Shown: positions 24,720-38,700, counted from the stretch's first letter. The stretch is 64,000 nt of DNA from Loxodes magnus (GCA_946699065.1 CAMPDV010000140.1:605281-669280), one strand, 5' to 3'. The notes: generated from the letters alone by a model not told the origin. Numbers and translations: made by a program.

Positions 24720-26997
24720 ATGTAAGATCCTTAAGATTATCTTTTGAATATTAATCAGTAAAATCAGGGAAATTTAGAAGATAATTTGGAGGAACTTTTC
24801 CAAAAAGGCTAGAAGAAAAAAGCAAAACGTTTCGTTAAACTAAATTCTATTTATAAGACTTACGAAGGTAAAGGGAAAAGATTTCCTGTTCTATCAACTT
24901 CCCAAGAATTAGTTTAGTTTGGAATAGGAATAGAACTATATTTTGAATGGGTTAAGTGATTATCAATTACTTTCTTTATTTTGAGTTTATTTAGCATAGG
25001 AAAAATATTAATAAATTATCAAGGGAAAGGATATGAAAAAGAAGAAGCAGGTATTTTAGAACGATTTACAGTTAGAAATTTAGATACCGGAAAATAAGCA
25101 TTTGATTTTTGAGCTTTCGATGAAGAATTCAAAAGGAAGCAAGGGTTTAAAGCAAATATAAACAAATATACTTACAAATGATATAAACTAAGAGGAATAG
25201 AAATTGAAAATGTAGAAATGTCGCTTAACAAAGATCTAGTTTAAAAGTCATATGAATAAGATATTTTAGATAGAAGAAAACTAAGAAATCTATAAATAGC
25301 TCTAATTAACTTCTCAGAATGCTTAGTTTTTCTTGGTTTTTTAATATTTGACTGTATTTAAGTAAGAAAAGAATCAGAAAATATGAATAAGAAGAAGTAA
25401 TAGTTGGAAGATACGCTTTCTAAATAAGAGGACTAATTTAGAAAGAGATAAACGAATAATAAATAAGAGATTAGTTTGAGAAATACGGAGCAATTAATGA
25501 GATAACAATAGGAAGAAGTAATAAAAACTTAAGAATTTATTAAGCATATTGGAATTAATATTATAAATTTAAAGTAAAGTAAGCAAAATAAAACCTTAAG
25601 CAAGAATAAATAAATGAGAAAGATAACCGATTTTGATTAATAGCAAACTGTATTAAATATACTATTTCTCTAGATAAAAGAAGAAAGAAAAATCTAGAAG
25701 ATTAGTTAATGAAAATATAAGAAGCTATTTAATATTAAAAAGAACTGAATTAAGAAATAGCCAAAATATTTATAATATTTGAGCATCCTTGATCACAAAT
25801 TAAATGCTTATAAGAGTATAGAAAAAATTAGGCGTTTTTCTAGACTAAGCAGTTAAGATGAAATTAATAAATACCTCTTAGTATAGAAGCAGCAAAAGAA
25901 CCTTACTAAATATACTGAGAAAATTTAGAAATTTCTTACTGAAAAGGAAAAATTTATTCCTTATTTATATCTTTACTTTATATTCTTATTATAGGAATTT
26001 CTGTACTTTTAATCTGATCAATTAAAAATTCTGAGAATATTAATTTTCCAACAAAATCAGAATGTGAATAATACTACGTGGCTATTAATAAAAACATACT
26101 AAAGGATGGAAATTTAAGAATTCAAGACTTATAGAAAGACTATGCACAAGAAACATATGAATATGATAAATCATCAAAAGGATATTATTGCTGATGCTAC
26201 TAATAAGATATATATGATATCCTTAGAGAACAGTCTGATGAAGCTAACTTTTGCGAAAACTACAGAATTGAATTACTAAAATATTGATCGATCTAAATTG
26301 GTGTAGGTTTAGTTATAATTCTATGAAGCATAATTATTATTTTCAGCTTGAGAAGGTTTGGTAAGTCAGAAAAAAAGTAAGATTAAATAGAAGAACAGTC
26401 AAATCTTTTTTTAAGAATGTTTATATTCTAATTTTTCAATTATGCTTTTACCATTTTTATCATTGATTCCTTAAGTAGAGATCTTTTTGTTAGATATTGA
26501 TACGTCAACGTAGCAAAGGAATTACTAAAAATATGATTTTAGAATCAGTTATACCTTTAGCGTTAGTTATTTCGAAGCCTTTTATGAAGTGACTTAAAAG
26601 AATTAAATCCAAAAAATAATAGATCTAAGCTCAACTTAATAAAAATTAATTAGGACCAGAATTTGATTTAGTTCAATAAAGTTCTTTTGTGTGTGCAATA
26701 ATATTTACCACTTTAGTATATTCATTAGGAATTCCTATTCTAATTATAATAATAATTATTATTATTAATTAAGACTATGTAAATTCGTTGCTCGAAGCAT
26801 AATTAAACCTTTAATTGTAATTTGGAGGATTTAGAAAACTTCAGTTTTGGATTAATTTAGGGCCAACTAAATGAATTCTATTAGCAAATTTAAGAAAGTT
26901 AGATAATCCAGAATATTTCTTTGATGTAAGCAAGATTCAATAAGTAACAATAATAAAGCATTTAAAAGATGCTAAATTTCTTAAATTTTCTCATTGA
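24720..26997 (+). CDS. OSCA/TMEM63 (CSC1-like) cation-channel family protein, frame broken
   Basis: Polytopic membrane protein of the OSCA/TMEM63 family, whose characterised members are mechanically or osmotically gated cation channels. ATG 24720 gives MQDPQDYLLN; then FPVLSTSQELVQFGIGIELY and a first membrane segment, and FSECLVFLGFLIFDCIQV as a second. The cytoplasmic domain follows: YAFQIRGL, QIRDQFEKYGAINEITIGR, FIIFEHPWSQIKCLQEYR, NQAFFQTKQ. The family signature EPYQIYWENLEISY comes next (about 25,900), then membrane helices and LGPEFDLVQQSSFVCAII, TLVYSLGIPILIII. TGA codons are Trp (KWLS, IYWEN). The frame changes once around 25,300-25,410 and once at the A5 run near 26,528. These are unresolved introns or indels. 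The last helices of the family are not evident, so the C-terminus may be short. Stop TGA 26995-26997. Confidence 0.62.
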
Positions 26998-27022
26998 TAC
27001 TATTAAAAAAATTTGCTAGTAA

Positions 27023-29404
27023 ATGGTTTAAAATGCATTTTCTAATAACTAAAGCTTAGTTACTTAAATGGGTAAGCTAAAGAAGCAAATAATCACTTTA
27101 CAGGAAGAAACATAGAAATTATAGTAGTAAAAAAATGAAAATTAATAATAAATAATGAAATATAGAATGCGCTAAAAGGATATTAATAATAGTACTAATC
27201 AAATATTAAGAAAGTAGAAGAGTTAGATCTAAAATAATTTAGATTAAAAAAAATATGCTAGTTTTAGCAAAACTTATTATAAGAAATCTTCAATATTTTA
27301 ACTCTCTTTAAGCAACACTTTAAGGGGTAATAATATTATGAAAAGAAGTAAAAGAAATTCTAAATTAATACTTTCAAGAGAAAGAAAAAGAGAGGCAAGA
27401 GCTTTTGATAAAGTAATAGTAAGAATAGCAAGAAACTTAAGATTTTTAAATCTTAAAACTTGAAACTTTCAAAATTTTCTGAATAATCTTAAAGAATAAA
27501 ATTTAAGTGTTGAAAAAATAAAAGAGAACTCCCTAAATCAGATTGATTTATCTGAAAGAACAAATTTACTAATGTCATTAAGTTAAAAGAAGGAATAGGG
27601 TCTAGAATAAACATTATTGTAAGTAATTGAGCTTTCAAAGTGATATCAAGAAATTACTAAAGCATCAATGAATTCCTTTTCAATACTGAATTAAATTGGC
27701 TATTAATTTGCATAAATGAATTTACAAGGAATTAAAATATAATCTGCTGATTTGAGCGACATGATTTTTATAGATTGCAATTTTTAAAATTCTGATTTTC
27801 AAAGAGTTAATTTAAGAAAAACTAAATTCATCAATTGCAATTTTGACAGCGTAAATCTCTCTAATATCTAATTATAATATCCTAATATCCTAAACGGACA
27901 TTAGAAATTTGTAAGATCTGCGGCCATCTCAAAGGATAATAAATGAATAGTATCGGGAAGTGAAGACGAAACAATAAATATATGGGATTTAAAATCTGGA
28001 CAGTTAATGAGTACTTTGAAGGGTCATTCTGATTTTATTTCTTCCATAGATGTATCAAATGACAATAACTGAATAGTATCAGGAAGTTCTGATTAAACAA
28101 TTAAAATTTGGGGATTGATTAGTGGTCAGTTAAAAAATACTTTAAAAGGTCATTAAAATAGAATAAGATCTGTTGCTATCTCAAGTGTCAATAAGTGAAT
28201 AGCGTCTGGAAGTAACGATAAAACGATAAAGATATGAAATTTAGCATCTGGTCAGTTAAAAAACAATATACTAGGCCATTCTAGTTTCGTATTAGCTTTA
28301 TCTTTCTTGAGTGATAACAAATATTTAGTCTCTGGAAGTTAAGATAATGCTATAATGTTATGAGACTTATTGACTTGCCAATTAAATGGAAATTTTTATG
28401 GTAATACGAAAGATATATAAGCATTAGCAATTTCAAGTGATAATAAATGATTAGTGTCAAGTAGTAGTGATAAAACGATAAAAATATGAGATTTTAAAAA
28501 CGGCTAATCCATTAAGACAATAACACAAATATCAGAATAAATTCTAAGTGTGAAAATAGACAATAGCAACAAATGGATTATTTCAGGAAACAGAGATAAA
28601 ACAATTAAAATCTGAGATATTTAAACTGGATAGTGTAAATTCGTTTTATAAGGGCATACTGAACCTGTAGGATGTGTAGCATTAAGTAATGATAACAATT
28701 GAATAATCTCAGCAAACGGATATTTTGATTACTTTTGTTAAAATAAGGAATTCTCTATAAGGAGATGAAATGTATAAAGAATTTTAAATAGTCAAGAGAT
28801 TGATTAATAATAGGTAAGCTTTAATAAAATAGTAAAGCAATTTTAATAAAATCTTTTTTAATTACGGTCTATAGTTCACCAATTGTAGTGGAAAAAACAT
28901 AATAGGAGAGAACTCTATCATTTAGATGTTCAAGAATTGAGAAAAAAATCAAAATTATAAAAAATTTTATTTAGTAATATTTATATGCAAGATACAAAAA
29001 TAAGTAATTCATTATAATTACTAAAATATAAAAAATTGCTAGATCAATAAATTTATTGTCTTTTCGCAGTTAATAATAAAAATTAACTGAATAAAAGAAA
29101 AAAAAGTATGCATTTACAATTTCCAAAGGCAATTAATCACCACCAAGCAGATTCTTCCTGTAAATATTTCCTTGAGGGGTATGGTATATTTTAGCTATAT
29201 TATTTCCTAATAGTTTAGACTGAAAATTATTTTTTTAAAATAATCTTTTTCATATTTTTCTTTTTAAAAGTAGGGATTAATAAAAATAAATAAATTAGAT
29301 TATAGAGCGTCTAGCATCTCAATGGTGCGCAGCTTTTTAATAAAGATTTTTAAGGCTAAAAAAATCTTACTGAAGTCTTCCACAATGTTAGCATTCCATT
29401 GTGA
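27023..29404 (+). CDS. Coiled-coil, pentapeptide-repeat and WD40-repeat protein
   Basis: ATG 27023 lies 25 bp after the TGA of the upstream gene. The N-terminal 90 residues are a Gln/Lys-rich coiled coil (MVQNAFSNNQSLVTQMGKLK). About residues 235-285 are pentapeptide repeats (SADLSDMIFIDCNFQNSDFQ). From residue about 292 follow seven WD40 repeats forming a probable beta-propeller: GHQKFVRSAAISKDNKWIVS, GSSDQTIKIWG, GSNDKTIKIWN, GSQDNAIMLWD, SSSDKTIKIWD, GNRDKTIKIWD. Several invariant Trp (KW and IW positions) are TGA, others TGG. No catalytic domain is seen, so a scaffold role is inferred. The first in-frame TGA after the propeller is at 29402-29404, inside a repeat element, so the last 100 or so codons are doubtful and the true end may be nearer 28,900-29,200. 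Confidence 0.72.
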
Positions 29405-29625
29405 ATTTTGTCTTCTATAGGGCCGCGATAGAAATGCTATCCTAAGAGACCTTAGTATTTTGAATCTTTCATAATTAATGCTACTTGATGCCTCTTCGAT
29501 CTTTTCTTTCTTTTCTTCTCTTCTCTTGACTGGTTCTTCACCTATGGGGTACTTCCTGGTACCAGAGTTAAAGTAAGTTTCAGTTGAAGTATTGTTTCTA
29601 TATTGATTTATATATAAAAAATATA
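29283..29625 (-). mobile_element. Dispersed repeat E1 (about 340 bp), MITE-like
   Basis: Diverged inverted relative of 47,045-47,400. Shared blocks in order from the left: AAATAAATTAGATTA, AGAGCG, a TAGCA(T/C)CTCAATG core, AATAAAGATTTT, CTGAAGTCTTCCACA, GTTAGCAT, CTAAGAGACCTTA, GGTAC...GGTATT-like end and a TATATAAAT tract. No ORF was recognised. The AAATAAAT/TATATAAAT edges suggest a short non-autonomous element; target-site duplications were not resolved. Confidence 0.5.
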
Positions 29626-30460
29626 ATGTCTGAAATGTTTATCTTAAGTGTATAATTATAAATATTTTAACTAAATAAAGATTAAAATTATTATTAGCAA
29701 TGGATTTTGTTATGTCTCAATTAAGTTACTACTATCTCTCTATATCTCAATAAACTATTTGCTATTAGAAAATTAAACTTAAAACTAATGCCTTTTTACT
29801 CTTTAAAAATTTATACTCATAATAATTGCTTGCTATGAACACCTTAGAAACTCAATTTTAAGTCGATTTTATATCGAAGAATATAAAAAACGACTAAATA
29901 AGATAAAGGAATTAAATTATAAAATAATTTGAAAAAGCTGAAAATATTAAAAAATTAAACTTAATTACTATAATAAAAAATTAGCAAAAAGATAATCAAT
30001 AAACTTACATATACTGTTCATCAAAAAAGAAAGAATTATATAAAATAGTATAAATCAAATTAAATTAAAAATTACAAAAAAGAAGAAACTGTTAAATAAG
30101 ATATTTACTAAGCCGTAATAATAAAGATTCTTTTTCTATTATTTTCATAATTTGTTTAAAATCTTTTTTTATTACTGAGTATAAATATAAATAAACTAGG
30201 CTAAGAATAAAGCTTTAATAAATATATATGAAATATATATTTATAATTAAGCTAATTCAAGCAAGGAAATTAAAAGAAAATATATAGAAATAATAAAATT
30301 TTGCATGTGAAAGGATTTAGAGAAAATGTTATAAATAGAATTTTTAATAAATTGATGAATTTATATAATATTTAGGTAAGATATTATTTCAATATAATCA
30401 ATTTTATTGCAATAATAACAAATAAGTTTCATTATATTTTTATTTTAAAAAATCCAGCAA
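29626..30460. other. AT-rich intergenic stretch
   Basis: Very A-rich plus strand with no recognisable domain, repeat or RNA gene. It may hold the promoter of the next gene. Confidence 0.4.
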
Positions 30461-32341
30461 ATGAAGAATAGTAAAATATCAAAAACTTAAAAATTGGCTT
30501 GTAGATAAACCAGACTAGAGGAGAAAAAATAAAAGTCAACAGGATATTCCTCGTTGTTTGAATGCAAGCGATTATAAAGAATCTGGGAAGGAATTTGAAT
30601 AAAAGAACAGAAAAATAAATCTTAACTGAATAATCTGAAAAAATGAAGAAAACTCTCGTAAAACAGGATGTTGGTAATTTACATTTTCAGACAGAATAAA
30701 AATATTGATGATATTAGATGTAAACTGAACAAAATTCTAATAAAATAAAACCTTTACTTCAAGCTCTTAATAAAATCAATGATATTGTTGCTAAAAGACT
30801 GGACATCAATGACATAATAATTAACGTTAAAAAGAATGTTTGGTCTGCATCGAAAAATATTCGGAACATTGAGGAGGCTGAATTGAAATCTTGGAATTAT
30901 TTACAGAAAGAAACCGGTATTAGCTTATTTTAGATTGACACTACTCAAGCAGGATCTCGATAATTAATAATAGCAAAATAAATAAATTTAAAAGGACAAT
31001 CTTGACGTTAGAATTAAATTAGAGAAGCTGAATAAAAATTACAAGAAGATTAAGAAATAATTCTATGAACTTATTGAAGAGAAAGAAGAGATATCTCAGG
31101 CTGAAATTGACTAAAATGAAAACATATACAATTGAGCAAAGAATAATAAAAAATTTGATCGTCTTTAATTTGAGGAGGAACTACTTTTCTAATTAAAGAA
31201 GATCTAACTCTTATATTTAAAATAAATAAATAAAATATTTAATAAAAGAGCTATATAATTCTTCAGTTATTAAAGCATTGTTTATTTACTAATCCTCTAT
31301 TAATGAATATTTTATAATATTAGATATCGTTTTAAATTTTATAAAATAGCACTATTAAAATCTATTTAACCTTTTATTATTTTCCCATTATCCTTTATTT
31401 TCTAAGACAAAACTATTAATAATTTGACAGTGGAATTAATCTGATTTCTATTCTATCGACTAAGTTTATCATTAATGATCTGAACTTTCAAGCAGTCCTA
31501 GATAAGATAGTTACTAAAAGAGTAGTTACTAACTAATGAAGCATTAAATATAAGCTAATAAAATAAATGTCTTACTGTTAGTATTGATACTAGATCTTCT
31601 AGTTTATTAAATAGAATTTACTTATATGAACTTCTATGGCTTTTATTTCCAAACTTGATGATATTCTTTTATTTAAATATTGCTTTATTGATGGTTAGTA
31701 TATCCTATACTATGCAATTATTAAAGAACTATTACTTTTATTGTTTTGGTTTTTTATTCACACTACCTTTATTGGTTTTTTTCGTGTTATATCTCTTTTC
31801 ATTTCTCAAACAGAATAATATTATAAGGATTTTTCTAGACAGCTAAAAACTAAAAAAGGCTTATTTAGGTCTATTTAAAAGAATATAGATAACTCATACT
31901 TAGTATCTAATAACTATATCATAGATATCGAAGTAAGTCATTTTGAAAGATAAGTATAAGGAGTTTCCTATTAAAGTCTTATGATTAATCTTTTGGAAGT
32001 TCCTATCTTCAAGAATTTCTTTATTTTTTATTTGAATATAAATATACTTGGTTAGATAATAGCAGCAAGCATAGATTTAGTAGTAATAAGAATAAAGTCT
32101 TTAATAGTGATAACTCTAGTAAAGCTAAAATAATAAAGATCAAATTCTTAAGCGATACATTATAGAAAATCTCTGAACAGTTCTATAAAAACCTGAAATA
32201 ATAAGCTTGAGACAGGAAATTAATAAAACTATAATTTCGTAATGATTTAAATACCTTAGAAAATAAGAAATTTTTCCATTATAGTGCTAAGATCTATAAT
32301 TCATGGAGATATATTAAAAACAAAGAATAAGAATAAAATGA
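30461..32341 (+). CDS. Unidentified coiled-coil / multi-pass membrane protein, Gln-rich
   Basis: Not recognised. Forward frame 2 is protein-like and without interruption from about 30,950 to TGA 32339-32341. It starts with a coiled coil (KNYKKIKKQFYELIEEKEEI), followed by LQFEEELLFQLKKI. Hydrophobic segments follow: FIIFPLSFIF, LIWFLFYRLSLSLMIWTF, LLWLLFPNLMIFFYLNIALL and YCFGFLFTLPLLVFFVLYLF. Then comes a Gln-rich run (31,990-32,140, nearly all TAA/TAG codons). Before 30,950 a different frame looks coding (NDIVAKRLDINDIIINVKK; ATG 30562), so there is one frame change, perhaps at the T4 run in TTATTTTAG near 30,930. ATG 30461 is in the downstream frame. The start is therefore uncertain. TGA occurs as Trp. 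The gene is convergent with the left IP3 receptor. Confidence 0.42.
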
Positions 32342-32709
32342 GACATCCATCCGTTAGATTATAGTAGCTGATATAGAATAACTTGTGCTGCTTATATATA
32401 GTTGTAAACGAAATTTAAGCATTATTTCAAAATATAACGAAATTTAATTATTATTACATAATTAAAATAGGAAAGATAAGGATTATTTTAAAAGAAGAAT
32501 AAGGTTAAAAATAAATGTCTTCCTTAATTTATTTTCGAACTTATAGAGGATATGGTTTCAATTATTGCAAATATAATATGAAAATGCTTTAAAAAAGAAG
32601 GAATATATGATTTATTAGTTATTAAATAAAGTAAAAATAAAATAAAATAAAGGTTATTCAACATAAAGATTATAGTAGTTAGCATTTCAAAAATATAGTT
32701 AAATAGAAA
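32342..32709. other. Convergent intergenic spacer
   Basis: A-rich DNA between the stop of the coiled-coil gene and the edge of the duplicated IP3-receptor unit. Nothing recognisable. Confidence 0.4.
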
Positions 32710-35700
32710 GAAATATTAAATTTATATATAGTTAGATGTAAAATTAATGATAGAGTATAGAATCTAAATCACATAAATCTAACACTTGGTCTTAAACTTG
32801 TTGGTTGAGAATCATATGTTTTAGCTGATGAAGGTTCTTCATCTCCTTAGTTATTAAAGTCTTGTCTAAGTCTTAGATTCCCTATGCCTTGTTTTTTCTT
32901 AGTATCTTATATTCTTTAGAGTTCTTTAATTGCCTTTTTCAAATTTTAAGTTTTCTTCTATAGGTTAGTTATGCTCTTCTATAGCTCCTAACGCTCTTTC
33001 TAATCGTCTTATTCATTCTGATTTTCCTTAGATAATCCTTCAAACTTTTAAATAGAAAGGGATTATTTAATGGGCATGTACTAGATCTTTTTAGCCTAAA
33101 TAAGACTATAAATATAAGTTTCTAATCCATTTAATTCAACTTTTGGCTTAAGATCTAAATACAATTTTAGTCAGCAGTATTAGTATCTTGGATGCTCTTT
33201 TTCTATATGATGCTTAAAGTTTATCCCAGCTCTTTCAAATCTTTCTCTTTCTATATTACAAATGAAGCAAAAGTTAGCATCATCATCCTTTAACTTATTC
33301 CTCTATGCTCTCATATCAGCAAAGGAATCGATGATAATACCTGAAATAATGGCAGTGATTATTAGATTTACAAATACAACGTAAATAAAATTTTATACTT
33401 CATAGTCTCCAGGAACATAACCTAAGGATTAGTTCCATGAGGGAGGATTAGTAAATCCATAATCAAAATGAGTTCTTATTCAGGCTAAAGTACTACTAGA
33501 GTCAGCTTTGCCATCAAAGTTATAAGCTCCTCTATACTCAGTTTAGTAACTAATAGTAGCATAAATAAATACAAATATAAAGAACAAAACTATACTCATC
33601 ACTAGCTTTTCTATGTGTAGTATAACAGCATTCAAGACATTCTTCATAATGTCAGATGTTCAAATTATTATCACTAATGTAAGGGAATAAATTCAAGCGT
33701 CTTAATATCTAAAGAAGCTTATAGTAGCACCTAAAAATATTATGATTTTGTATATTAAATCTTTATCTTTAATTACAGCCTTATGCCACTTGAATTTCCT
33801 ATCTTCTTGCTATAGAAACTTCATTTAGTCTAAATGAATTTGATAGTCCAGAAATGTGTGTGTTACTATATGAGTAATCAGGAAAGTAATACTTAAAAAG
33901 AAAAAAATTATAGTTGATCACTAAAATATTTAGCGTTTCTCTCTATTTAAGATCGTCCAATTAGTCTAAATGAATTTGTCCATCAACATCGTAATCTAAA
34001 TCCAGAAGAATAAGATTTCCTCAAACGCTTATAAATATCATTAAGTATTGCTAGTATTTTGCATTGGAAAATAGTATTTTGTACGCTATTTTGCGTCATA
34101 GACCTTTCTACTTCCATATGATTTTCTAGTTTAAGAATTTTAACTAATAGTTCAAACGATTAGTTATCTAATCAAAATCATATAACTTTTGCTCAGGATT
34201 GTCTCTTCTTATTTCTTTCAATAGCTGCTTTCTACTTTAAACGATGTGATTATTATTCCATAGCTACTTTATCATTTCGGGCTTAGGGAAGTAGAATACT
34301 CTCAGTTTAGAGCTTTCATCTAATATTTCTACTTTACAAAGATGCTCTCTAGGATCGTATTCCGAATGATTGATCCAAGCTTGAATTTTAGCTATAGTTG
34401 TGCTGTCAATTTTGTGGTAGTTTTCTGCTAAGTTCATTAAGAAGCTTAGATATAAATAAATGGTCTCATTTTCGTTTTCCTAATCATTTACATTAAGATG
34501 ATGCTGCAGGTTTCCAATCAATACGTCATAGTCTAACATTATTGCTAGTTGGTCAAAAATTTGGCTATTTTCACTTGATAATCCCTCAATGTATGAGTTT
34601 AAAAATTCAATTACTGCTTGTTCAAGCTTGAGAAGATTGTCCTAATCTATGAAAATTTCCTTCTTAATTAGTGAGGCTTCAGTAGGAAGGTTATCTAAGT
34701 TCTATGGATGAATTTGTTGATTGATAGTGTTGATTAGTGTTTATAAAGACTATTTGCTTGATCCTTGAAAGACAAAGGAATGCTAGTTTTGCTTTAGCTT
34801 TTTCTTGAAGGAAAAGTTTTTAAACAGAGTTTTCAATTTTTTCTTGGGAGTTTAGTTTTGAGAGTTGGAGACTTGAATTTCCTTTTTGTAGTAAACAGAT
34901 CCAATAAACTGTAATAATGGATTGATAGGAATTATAACTTAGTTCTAGTACAATAAGTTCTAGTTCTTTAAGTTGGGACCTTAGCAAGCTTCTGATAAAG
35001 TTCTTCAGATTTGAATATAATAAAGAAATACTCGTTTGGAAGGAAACCCTTCAGTTTTAAATCAGTCAATGATCTTGACTTCCTAGTTAGGATCGGTAGA
35101 GTAGAGTAACTGATGCTATCTTATGAACTTAGAAGGAATCTTCAAATACTTATAGTATTATTTGAAGTACTCTCCATATGTGAGAGCTAGTTTGCCCATT
35201 TCAGAAATCAAATCTACGTTTGTTTTAATGTTCTTCTGTTCTCTTAGAAAATCTTAAGCCTTAATATTATGACCTTCACATAGGTTTTATAGAAAGATCA
35301 TTATCTGATAGCATGCAAATTCTAGCTCTACATCTGTATGCTTCATTATTTTATCATTTGCTTGGTTTAAAAATCCTTTAATTCGGAATAAGAAGTTTTG
35401 ACCTTCTGTTTATTCTTAAACTGCATTCAGATAATACTTTATCATTGAGTTCTAGACAAAGCTATTTCCATAACTTGTCAGACAAATTGCAAATCTCAGT
35501 ACTTCTCTCAGTATTTTTTTATCTGTTCTGCTGATTAACTAAAACTACCCATTCAAATTAGAAATGAAGGATATTAAGAATCTATGAATCTAAGCTTCAA
35601 CCAAGATATTCTATAAGCTTATCAATCCTTAGGGAGGTTCATCTTCCTCAACCTTTATCATACTTTCTCCTCTTGCTTAAGCTTAAGCTCCTCTAGAAAT

Positions 35701-38700
35701 AAGCATGGTTTAAGCTACTCTTAAGTAGTATAGAATGTTCTTATAATGCATCTGCTCACTTGATAGCTTATTGAACATTTAGTTTATTTGAACCTTTCCA
35801 TATTGAGTATAGTTTTGAAAATCAGGATGAAGAACTATATTAATCTTTGGTTGCTTCAATTCAGGATTGCATTCCGTTTTTTACGCCTAATCTTACTAAA
35901 CATTGGCATTCAGTTTATTCAAAAGCTTTAGCTTTGACTTAAATATTTGCTTCATTATCTTTCTATCACTTTTAGCTTACTCATCAGTGATTACTTATAG
36001 TTGTATCCTTATTTCCTCTTTATTAAATCCCTATTAAACTAATAAAGGAGTAAGCTTTTAACTCAAAACTTACAATCCTATTAAAAACTCAATAGTCACA
36101 TCCTTTATGTAAAGCTCCTTCCTTATTACTTCCATGAAGTTTATCTGGTTATCTTTAAACATCCTCTACACACTATCCTTCACTTCTCTACAGAAATCCA
36201 AATGCTTCTTTTCAAATTAGCTTCAGAAAATTTGCTGGAAGTTGTGGAAAATGTTAGGCAGTATTATTTGGTTCAGCCAGACGTTGAAGTTCATATTGTT
36301 TTGCTTTTATATTCAGGGACTTATATTTTTAAGCTGCTTCAAAATAGGAATGGAAGTATCCTTTATGTTCTTAATGATTTCTATATCAGCCAACGTTAAA
36401 ATTCCCTAGCTCATTAATAAGCTCTAGTTCTCTTATAGCACTACGAGCAATTTCTATAGTAAGTTCCTTTTGAATCTGCTACTATTTACTAAAATGAACT
36501 CTTATAGCTTGTAGATCTATTAGATGACTTGCTTAAGTCACTCTCTTATTTCAAAGCTAACTTGCTGTTTGCCTTTTTGTTCTTTTTGTTACTGCTTGAG
36601 AAAGAAAAATTACTAGTTAATCTGTTTGGAGTTGTTCTTTTGAGCGAGTTCTAAAAAGGTAACATAATCATTTTAGAGGAAATCAATTATGAGAGGGATT
36701 GTGACTTCAAAGGTAGCATAGGTATAGAGTTCATCTTGCTACTTGAATAAGAGTTCTTTTTCCATTAGCTGTTGTGCCTCTGCTTTCCTTTTTAGATCTT
36801 ACTCTGATGGAATTAACTACTGACTCTCTATACTTTCATAGAAAGTACTTTTATCAGTAAAGTGACTCTATACCTGGGAATAGAATAGATTACTTGATTC
36901 TAAAGTAGAAATTAGACTTTGCATAATAGTGAAGTAATCACTGTTAGTGACTATTTAGTGTAGAAAGTTGCTTTAGTTCATTTGCTAATGCTGCTTTGAA
37001 AACCAAGCATTGCTCATAAACTTTATGAATACAAATCTAAACTTTAGTTCCTCTTGTTCTTACTTCTTATTTGTTTTGCTTTCTATCATTTTCATTATAT
37101 CCAAAATCTCTTGCTGACTGAATAACTTCTAAACGAAATCTTTTATATCAGCAGATTTACTCTTCGCCATTGTACCTATTAAGTCCAAAAACTCTAAATG
37201 AACTTAAAGCTCTTTACCTTGAAGGTTCTAAGTGTCTGCCATCTAATAGGTATATACTTCATCCAGCACTTTAAAGTGTCCAATTTAACTTCACACATAT
37301 TCTTACTTCTTTAGCTCATCTAGAATGAGTTATTATTTCTCTTCATATGCCTCTATTATAGATCCACATAAAGCCTTTAATAGCTTTATAAGTAAGATTA
37401 ACTACTCATAGTATTCTTCAAGTTCCTTGGTTTCCTAGTCAAGACCCTTCATGACACTGAACACTTACTGGATTTTATTTTCTTACACAAGCTTAACAAT
37501 CTCGCTGTTGTTTTGTAGAATAACTATCAGAATCTTCAGAACGTTGTTTCTTATTTGTGCATATTCTAGATTGCAAAACAGGAAGTCTATTCATTGCTTC
37601 TAACCTAATATCTTCTAATTATCTAAGTCATTCGAAATAAACAGAACCAAAAATTCATAGCAGAGCTAGAAGACTTTACACTATCTCTCATTCTCTAAAT
37701 AGCTATAAAAGTCATTTGAGTTAGTCTTTTCATATAGGAATGTTAAGATCTATTCGTGAACTTTTGCCTGCTTCATTTTAGTAATGTTCAAAATATCAAT
37801 CTAAGCGTCCCAGAAATCTTCTATACTTTCACTAGGCATTTTATACTCCATTTTCCTTTATAGACAAAGTCCATTCAATCCATAATCCAACTCATTTCCT
37901 CTTAGAATTTCTATTATCCTATTCAAACTACTCTTGCTATCCGTTAATCTCAAAGGGCTTGTGTAGTAAATAAATTTCGATATTAAGTCGTTAATATAGA
38001 AATACGTTCTTCATTCGCAACTTTAAGCAAACACTAAAGTTTTATCGAAAACTTATCCTATTTTACTTATAAGGTTCAGATTATTCGACAACAGATCTAA
38101 AGCTGCTGCTCCTGACTTACTACTCTTGTTAGGCAAAACATCCCAAACTATCTGTACTAATCTCATATCCTCTATATTCACTACTTCATTCATTAGTCTA
38201 TTCAAAAAGTCCTCATGCTTTACTATTAACTTGTGGAAGTACTATGATTACTGATGTGTTATCACTTGCTTGTATCAATGAAGTTTCTTCTTATCAAATC
38301 TTTACTATGATTTCCTTTATATATGCTCTGTTTTTTCATTTCCTGAAGGTCCCATTGGTACTAAGTCTTAATTCTACTATAATATCTCCTATATTGGCTG
38401 CTTTGCTATTTTTCATACTATATGAGCTCGTTAAACATCTAGAATGTTGTTGATCTTCGATAGACCTTTTAAACAAGCACTGACAGCTTTTGTTTTCTCT
38501 CTATCTAAATCACTTTTATTTTCGTATCTTTACTTCAAGTTTTCAACTCGATTGTCTCTTACATAGCGAGGGGATCCTTCAATAAGCTTTTCAATTATTA
38601 GATTCTTCATGCTCTTCAGTATTTTGGATTCTTCCAAATCTATTTCGTCTTCAAAATCTAAGTTATCATCAAACCTTCTAGAGTATTTCTCAAAAGATTA

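Noticed and set aside
24720..26997. Anoctamin (TMEM16) assignment
   Set aside because: The EPYQIYWENL signature, the FEKYGAINEI-type cytoplasmic domain and LGPEF...GIPIL pattern fit OSCA/TMEM63 better.
31655..31846. 63-aa hydrophobic ORF as an independent small membrane protein
   Set aside because: The same frame continues on both sides when TAA/TAG are Gln and TGA is Trp, so it is part of the longer 30,461-32,341 coding region.
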